DNA from: Protula sp. h YS-2021
Taxonomy: Eukaryota; Annelida; Polychaeta; Sabellida; Serpulidae
Direction: 5' to 3'
NCBI GenBank assembly: GCA_949752745.1
Contig: OX457027.1
Span: 19,362,603 to 19,426,602, forward strand
Length of the DNA stretch: 64,000 bases
Each line of letters begins with the position of its first letter. Within the stretch, counting starts at the first letter, position 1. Shown here one piece after another: positions 58,010 to 64,000 of the stretch. The notes beneath the pieces were generated by a model. It saw only the letters and a list, made by a program, of their open reading frames with translations, was not told the DNA's origin and ran no database searches. Made by a program: the position numbers and the translations under genes.

Positions 58010-58440
58010 GCGTGCTATAATGTCACGTGTGGCGTGCTATAATGTCATGTGTGGCGTGCTATAATGCCATGTGTGATATGTTATAATGTCATGTGTGGCA
58101 GGGTGTAATATCATGTGTGGCATACAATAATGTCATGTATGGCCTGCTATAATGTCATGTGTGACATGCTATTATGCATGTGTGGCATGCTTTGATGCCA
58201 TTGTGCCATGCTATGATGCCATGTGTGTCATGCTATGATGCCATGTGTGCCATGCTATGGTGTCATGTGTGCCATGCTATGATGCCATGTGTGCCATGCT
58301 ATGATGCCATGTGTGTCATGCTATGGTGCCATGTGTGCCATGCTATGGTGCCATGTGTGCCATGCTATGGTGCTATGTGTGCCATGTGTGCCATGCGTAT
58401 GATAGGTAACATGATGCCGTGTTTTCTATGATGCCATTGT
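58010..58440. repeat. 22-bp minisatellite, about 19 copies
   Basis: The left half reads GTGTGGCGTGCTATAATGTC + AT and the right half GTGTGCCATGCTATGATGCC + AT; the two subfamilies are separated spatially, as expected from sequential expansion. The reading frame of Cys/His/Met is an artefact. Confidence 0.95.
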
Positions 58441-58449
58441 GCTAAGCGT

Positions 58450-58970
58450 GCCATCTTGCTGTATGTATGTCCAACGATGCCCTGCGTGTATTGTGTCCCT
58501 GCTGCCAAATCCATACACTATTGGATTACTACTTGCGCTATAACTAATGTCTGGAACCGCCCTAACGCAGGTTTTGGTTGCTTGGAATCTGATGAGGTCG
58601 CTCGGAACAGAATGTCTTTTATTTTAGAGTAGGATATAAACATGCTTTATTATTGAATAAACGCTCCAAATTACAAGCTGAACCACTGAATTATGGAACC
58701 ATAAACTCAATTCAACTTGTAATAAATTTGTATTTTGTTCCACTAATTGTAACTGTTGCTGACTGTCTTTGTACATAAATATCGGAGACCATCGCCAAGG
58801 TTAACAGGATAGAGACGAAGTGATTATCTCCATTGGGTAACCGAAGTCCCACAAGAGCAAGTGGATTAACGGTAATACAGGTACTTCAACGTTTCAACTC
58901 TTAAAACATCCGTTTTGTCCGTAATTCGCCAACATTTGTGTGGTTATTCAACATTTTGAGCTTTACCATG
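58450..58970. other. Noncoding DNA
   Basis: No feature recognised. Confidence 0.4.
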
Positions 58971-58974
58971 TCCA

Positions 58975-59585
58975 TGTATTATATTTCGTCATGTCTACGT
59001 CTTTTGCCACATCTTGTCTACGTCTTTTGAGACATCATACCTTCATCTTCTGTGTCATTAATGTTGACGTCCACGTCGCTTGCCAACATGTCTACGTCGA
59101 CTGCTGCATCACGTCTGCGTCGACTGCCACATCATGCCTACGCCAAGAACCACATCGTGTCTACGTCTTCTGTCGCATCGTGTCTACATCACCTACCACA
59201 TGTCTACGTCGACTGCTGCATCACGTCTGCCTCGACTGCCACATCATGCCTACGCCAAGAACCACATCGTGTCAACGTCTTCTGCTGCATCGTGTCTACA
59301 TCACCTACCACATGTCTACGCCGACCGTCTGCGTCGTGTGCTACATTATACTAGGTCTTCAATGTCATGTCTACGTTTTATGCCACGCCAGGTCTACGTC
59401 GACTGCCACATCATGCCTACGTCACCTACCACATCATGTCTATGTCTCCTGTTTCATCAATGTTGACGTCTTAGCCTTCATTACGTTTACATTTTGTTCA
59501 TCATGTCTACATTTTGGGCTTCATGATGGTCTATGTCTCAGATCTCCTCATGTCCATAGCTTCTGTATCATCACGTATATGTCTT
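58975..59585. repeat. 23-bp minisatellite with a 111-bp higher-order unit
   Basis: Basic units read ACATCATGTCTACGTCGACT + GCC. A five-unit block starting TCTACGTCGACTGCTGCATC at 59091 is repeated from 59202 with few changes. The long Cys/His/Arg-rich frames (up to 219 codons) are artefacts. Confidence 0.92.
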
Positions 59586-59960
59586 CTGTCTACATCTGAT
59601 GTTTTATTATGTCTACAGCGGTGCCACGGCCTCTCTGTGGTGGAAATCACCGCACATTTCCATCTTTTTCAGTTAAACGCGGCTTTAAAAGAATGGATGT
59701 TTAAGCATCGTGCGGATTTCAACCTATCTCAATGTCTAATACATTGAGACTAGCTCTTCTTACTTAGGGATAACGCTATAATTTCATAAAGTGATAAGCA
59801 GCTCCAAATACTAGGAAGTAATTAAAAGTAATATTTTCAAACTTTTAAACTGCACAGTTAAGCCGTGTTATTGTTTTTGTTGCAAAAACTACTTGCTATT
59901 ACTGTTCCAGTTGGATGTCTCGCCTGTAGTAATTGTTTAATTTATAAAAACAGCTTGTCA
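59586..59960. other. Noncoding DNA
   Basis: No feature recognised; the end of a 77-codon frame beginning in the preceding minisatellite is not called. Confidence 0.4.
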
Positions 59961-59964
59961 TTGC

Positions 59965-60215
59965 CTAAAGATGAACAGCTTGTCACAAAAGCATGAACAG
60001 CGTGTCCCCTTATCATGAACATCTTATCCTTAAACATGTACAGCTTGTCACCTAATCATGAACATCTTATCCCCTAACCATGAACAGCTTGTCACATAAT
60101 TATGAACAGTTTGTCACCTAAGCATGAACAGCTTGTAACCTAAGCATTAACAACTTGTCACCTAATCATGAACACAGTGTAACCTAATCATGAACAGCTT
60201 GTCACCTCAGCATGC
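59965..60215. repeat. 22-bp minisatellite, about 11 copies
   Basis: CATGAACAGCTTGTCACCTA + AT repeats with moderate divergence (CATCTTATCCCC, AGTTTGTCACC). Confidence 0.92.
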
Positions 60216-60219
60216 ACTG

Positions 60220-60958
60220 CATTTGTCTATTTTGTCAATTTTAACTATTTTCTAAATCATTCACTAGGAAACACATGCGGAAATAACTAACAAAACAACG
60301 AAACGGGCTTTAAAAATCGAAGCGTTTGAAAAAAAATATGATTTGATAACCCTGGGGAATGTTTGATGTAGCATGTTTTGCACAATTATCTTGCGATACC
60401 CTTCTGTGTTGGAACAATAGCACATGCTTAAACCTACTATTAAAAACAGAAATGGGGGCAGGAGGCAATGGTTTGGTTAAGTTAAAAAAAGTTATAAAAG
60501 AATAGAACTGTTCAGGGGTTTTTTTACCACTCATCTTTGAATTGTAGCTATTGCAGAGACCAGCTGTCTGTTCGCTCCGATCTACTCCTTTATGGAATGA
60601 TGGATGGACGCATTCTTGCATAAAAACTGACGCGCAAAATATGAAAAAAAAAGCATTTCAGAAATATTAAGGACAAGTTCGATCATTTGGCAAAATTACG
60701 TTTTTTATTGTTGTTTTTTTTTTTAATTTTATTTTATTTTCCGCTTTGTGATGTAAACAATGAAAATCACCTGAGCACTTGACAGCTTTATGTAAAACAT
60801 GTAAAATTGTAAAATATGTTTTATGTCATTTTGATATACGAGCATCATCTGGGGTCTGGTCTCGCGTTAACTCAACGTTTTCACAACTGTCAACTTTTCC
60901 TAACAGTTTGCTCTCACATGCACAGTTGGGTGTTATATTTCAAGTTTCAAAAATAATA

Positions 60959-60960
<2 letters not shown>
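60220..60960. other. Noncoding DNA
   Basis: The 103-codon minus frame at 60310-60621 has no motif. T-rich runs lie near 60715-60740. Nothing else recognised. Confidence 0.4.

Positions 60961-60961
<1 letters not shown>

Positions 60962-61008
<47 letters not shown>
60962..61008. repeat. (AAT)n microsatellite
   Basis: About 14 perfect AAT/ATA triplets. Confidence 0.98.
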
Positions 61009-61009
61009 C

Positions 61010-61900
61010 GCTGCGTACCACCTGTCTCTTTTCGTGTAATTAGAGCAGTTGTACCAGAGCGTAGGAACATTGAAGGAACACGTGCAGACGTTTTGAAAAG
61101 CAGTCAATTTCCCGGAGGAACGCGGAACCAACTGCAGTTCTCCATACAAAGGCAGCAATAATTTGTCATTGCCAATGTAAAAACAAAGTGTGTTTAAACC
61201 ACCATGTTGGAGCAATGAAAGATATGATTGTCAGAACAAAATGCCTGTGTTATCTTTGTGAATAATTGATAAGATAACATTTCAATATTAAGTTAATGAA
61301 AGTACGAGTACTATTAGTGATAGTGGCCAAGCTTTAGGCTTCAGGCAGACAACGCAACGGGTCACAGCGCGATTTTAACAGGGCATTGTCAAGATATAAC
61401 ATTGCCGAGTAAACTGGTTAGTTCGTACTAAAATGGACATGGCTAGTCGACTTTGAATCAGCGTCGCGATTCGATTGATGAGTAAAAAATCAACACTTTC
61501 CAATCTGATGGAAAACGCTAAGATGACAGTGTTGTAAAGGTGAGAAAAGCGACGATGTCGAGAGCATAAAGAGCACGTTTCTTAGAAAGATATGGGTACG
61601 TTCCAGTTGAAACCTGAACGCTCTGTTAATTCTGATATTTTCCATCCATATTTTGGAAACGCATATTGGCCCGATTCCATTTTTATATAGACCACAGAAC
61701 AATGAATGAATTACCGATTTCAAACAATGCCATTAGTGGTATTTGAGCAGGCCTTTTTCTCGGACGTATCAGCAGTTCATGTCAATATTTGTACATTTTC
61801 AGCGGGCTCGTTTCACTGTCAATCAAACAGTGGTGTCTCCTGCCACACTCAGCGATACAGGTCCGAATAGTGATATAAACGGTATGGAATGAATCTTCAC
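61010..61900. other. Noncoding DNA
   Basis: No repeat, RNA or coding signal recognised. Confidence 0.4.
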
Positions 61901-61904
61901 AGAA

Positions 61905-62085
61905 TATTTCACCATATGGTGAGCATATGGCCATCATATAATTTTCCACATGTTTGTTCTTATATGTTCACCATATGTTTGAATATGTTTTGTGAACACA
62001 CGTTAGCACAAAGATAAAAATATGGTAACCATTTAGTGAATACACACACACACACACACTCACACACACACACACACACACACAG

Positions 62086-62131
<46 letters not shown>

Positions 62132-62190
62132 CCATCACATATGGCAATTTTTTTTGCATGGTGACCATATGATCACCATACGGAGAACGT
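61905..62190. repeat. CCATATGG cluster (4 of 4) around a CA/TA microsatellite
   Basis: CACCATATGGTGAGCATATGG, ACCATATGTTTG and, to the right, TCACATATGGCA and GACCATATGATCACCATACG flank (CA)n at 62041-62084 and (TA)n at 62087-62131. The flanks belong to the same degenerate palindromic family as the other three clusters. Confidence 0.75.
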
Positions 62191-62580
62191 GTAATTGGAA
62201 TATTCTACATAGATTCACAATGTCTATTTATTTGTTAATTTTATCGTCACCTCTCAACAAGACACTGGCGACTCGCTGTAATGTCTTTTTTCACAGCGGC
62301 AGTATTCTCCCTGCCGTTCCTCGTGTAACCAGCTCAGTTAACATTCCTTAAAAAACGGTCTTTGCACTTGCTCTTCCCTCTGCAGTGACGCATTTGAGTG
62401 TGGTGAACACATTCATTACTATGACACCTTGGAGACGGTCATTTCCGGTGAAAAAACTCGTGGTCAGATTAATAGCTTTCCCATCTGCAGTGCGGAGACT
62501 GGCATACAACGCAGCTATATATCAAGCGTTTGGTTGAAAGGGCTGTTGCAGAAGCGGTCTTTGGTCATGACTTAACTTAC

Positions 62581-62646
62581 CTCAGTTCCAAGCTTGAGAA
62601 AGTCTTTCAAATTGCAGAACCGGAAACTGCGTTTTATTCGCGCCAT
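62581..62646 (-). CDS. Possible short coding exon on the minus strand
   Basis: On the minus strand ATG at 62646 opens 22 codons (MARIKRSFRFCNLKDFLKLG then TE) ending in CTGAG with consensus donor GTAAGT at 62580-62575, phase 0. The frame is also open upstream of the ATG, through a pyrimidine-rich tract (complement of 62708-62756) followed by CACCAG, so it could be an internal exon instead. A plus-strand frame (from 62530) covers the same bases, and neither is recognisable. Support is the donor only. Confidence 0.25.
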
Positions 62647-62707
62647 CGAGTAGTCATAAATACGTGGCTCGAACAGAGTAGCAATCGCAGTTTCCTGGTT
62701 TGCTGGT

Positions 62708-62756
62708 GGGTTTGGGAGGGGGTGGGGAGGAGGATGGGGAGGGGGAGGGGGAGGGT
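62708..62756 (+). other. G-quadruplex-prone tract
   Basis: GGGGAGGGGGAGGGGGAGGG and neighbouring G-runs lie on the plus strand; four or more runs of at least three G with one-base loops satisfy the usual quadruplex rule. Confidence 0.8.
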
Positions 62757-62859
62757 GTTGCGGGGCTTTTTGCTGCTTGTGAGGTGGTTTATGGCCCTAT
62801 CTTTGCCCCAACCCAAGAAAACCTGACTTAAGTATATATCGCATAATACATATCTCTAA

Positions 62860-64000
62860 ATGGAGTTAACATTCTTTATGTGTCTCTCTAATGACTTTCA
62901 GATATCTAAAAATCTTTGAGATATATCTCTATGCCGATGTTTACTGATTTAGCTGTATCTAAAGTTGAATTAGATACATACAATACTAGATAAGACAGGA
63001 ACAAAACATTAAATGTGCAAACAGCACGTGAATTGTTCCACAAGGTGATCGTTTGTGTCCTCATTAATAAAAGCTCATTAGAGAATAAAGATGGAATGCA
63101 CCTCCACGAAGGCACTCTCGTGCGCCATGCCAAGGTCCGACACTGTCCAGTAATTATGGGCGACACTTGACAACAAATAATCACCAGCCCGGAAGTGACC
63201 CTGTTGCCTAAGATACGGTCTTTTTGTGGCGGCTAAACACGAAGAAAATCACATGTAAAGTTTTTTAAATAGTAAAAACATAAACTATAGAAATAAACAA
63301 CGTAGAAACATGTGAGTGGCCTAATGGTATTGCCCTAGGGGGGCACAGAACGCCCAGATTTTATGCTTTAGTCATTTTCCAGCAAAGCTTGTATTTCTAA
63401 GATTTTTAATCGATTCACTGGTTTTGTACTAAGCACGCAAACTGGAAAGCTGATCTCGGCGCTTTGAGCCGTATCGAGGCTATCTGGTGCCAGAGACTCG
63501 CACGCTTCATGTTACGATAGAATTATTTGTTCAGTAGGAACTGGTGTCCCTCTCCCAGAAAGGTACAAAACAACAACACCGTAAATACTTCCAAAGCAGT
63601 GAGGAAAAGTGGAGACTTTAGTTACGTCTAAGTAACGCAGCGCATACTCGAATATGGCTGTGCACAATAAAAGTCCCTAAAAACAAACAAAAAAAGTAGT
63701 CACGTGACTGTCAATTTGTAGCGGCCTTTAAAAATCGTTTGGAAGCACCAACTCTCATTTTCAACGTTGCTTCAACATATTTCGAACTTTCACACCACAA
63801 GTGGTAACTGTGCCTTAAAAGAACTTAAGTACATGTTTAAAGTAGTCCAAGACATTGTTTAAAACCAAAGCAAACACAAATGAACGTTAGTAAAGGTTCT
63901 CAACCAAGTTAAGACTGCTATTAATAGCCCATTTCCTTCCTCCAAATCAGGCAATGTGTTTCATAAGAATGTGATGGAAGGAAAATCAAGCATAACTCTT
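62860..64000. other. Noncoding DNA to window end
   Basis: Unique-looking sequence. The word GTGGCCTAATGGTATTGCC at 63317-63335 resembles a tRNA A-box, but no B-box follows. No gene recognised. Confidence 0.4.

Noticed and set aside
58940..59599. 219-codon Cys/His-rich frame resembling zinc-binding protein
   Set aside because: The cysteines and histidines come from a 23-bp DNA repeat (ACATCATGTCTACGTC) and are not spaced as any known finger.
62377..62560. Open frames after CTTCCCTCTGCAG on the plus strand (e.g. with YYDTLETVISGE)
   Set aside because: Two different frames are open over the same bases and neither ends at a donor; the DTLE resemblance to exons A and B is too short.
63317..63350. 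tRNA A-box-like GTGGCCTAATGG
   Set aside because: No B-box or T-arm follows and the stems do not form.

Overview
The window looks like noncoding DNA from an animal nuclear genome. It has no prokaryotic gene density, operons or long open frames. It is AT-rich and carries an extreme load of micro- and minisatellites, miniature inverted-repeat elements and short palindromes. Repeats built around TGACCTTGACCTTG and degenerate CCATATGG/CACATG series are, from general knowledge, common in marine molluscs and related invertebrates. A mollusc is my best guess, but it is an inference. Nearly every long open frame here is a minisatellite whose unit length is a multiple of three, not a gene.

Layout. 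1-14 kb: AT-rich unique DNA with two degenerate minisatellites, two blocks of TGACCTTG-type interspersed repeat and a long CT/GTT microsatellite. 14.16 kb (+): a convincing short first coding exon (exon A) ending in a consensus splice donor. 15-40 kb: about 20 tandem arrays with units of 10 to about 150 bp, small hairpins, a 179-bp MITE at 24.0 kb, a CAGT-ended MITE at 38.8 kb and a possible tRNA-derived remnant. 40.8-44.5 kb: a 3.7-kb near-palindromic mobile element with terminal inverted repeats longer than 1.4 kb and a perfect 6-bp target duplication. It sits inside a 23-bp minisatellite and carries two divergent, broken copies of one gene. 45.9-46.6 kb: a second MITE whose right end has become a 66-bp, 8-copy satellite. 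47.73 kb (+): a second first-exon candidate (exon B), whose N-terminal peptide resembles exon A and which has the same splice phase. 48.5-64 kb: more arrays, a third MITE copy, an unidentified 79-codon frame on the minus strand at 57.5 kb and a weak minus-strand exon at 62.6 kb.

How the parts relate. The simplest reading is that exons A and B are alternative first exons of one gene transcribed rightward. The rest of that gene would lie beyond position 64000, so about 50 kb of this window would be its first introns. The rest is transposon and satellite turnover. Two different MITE families each appear both as a single element and as a tandem array grown from the element's end, and the large palindromic element landed in an existing minisatellite. 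No complete protein-coding gene was found.
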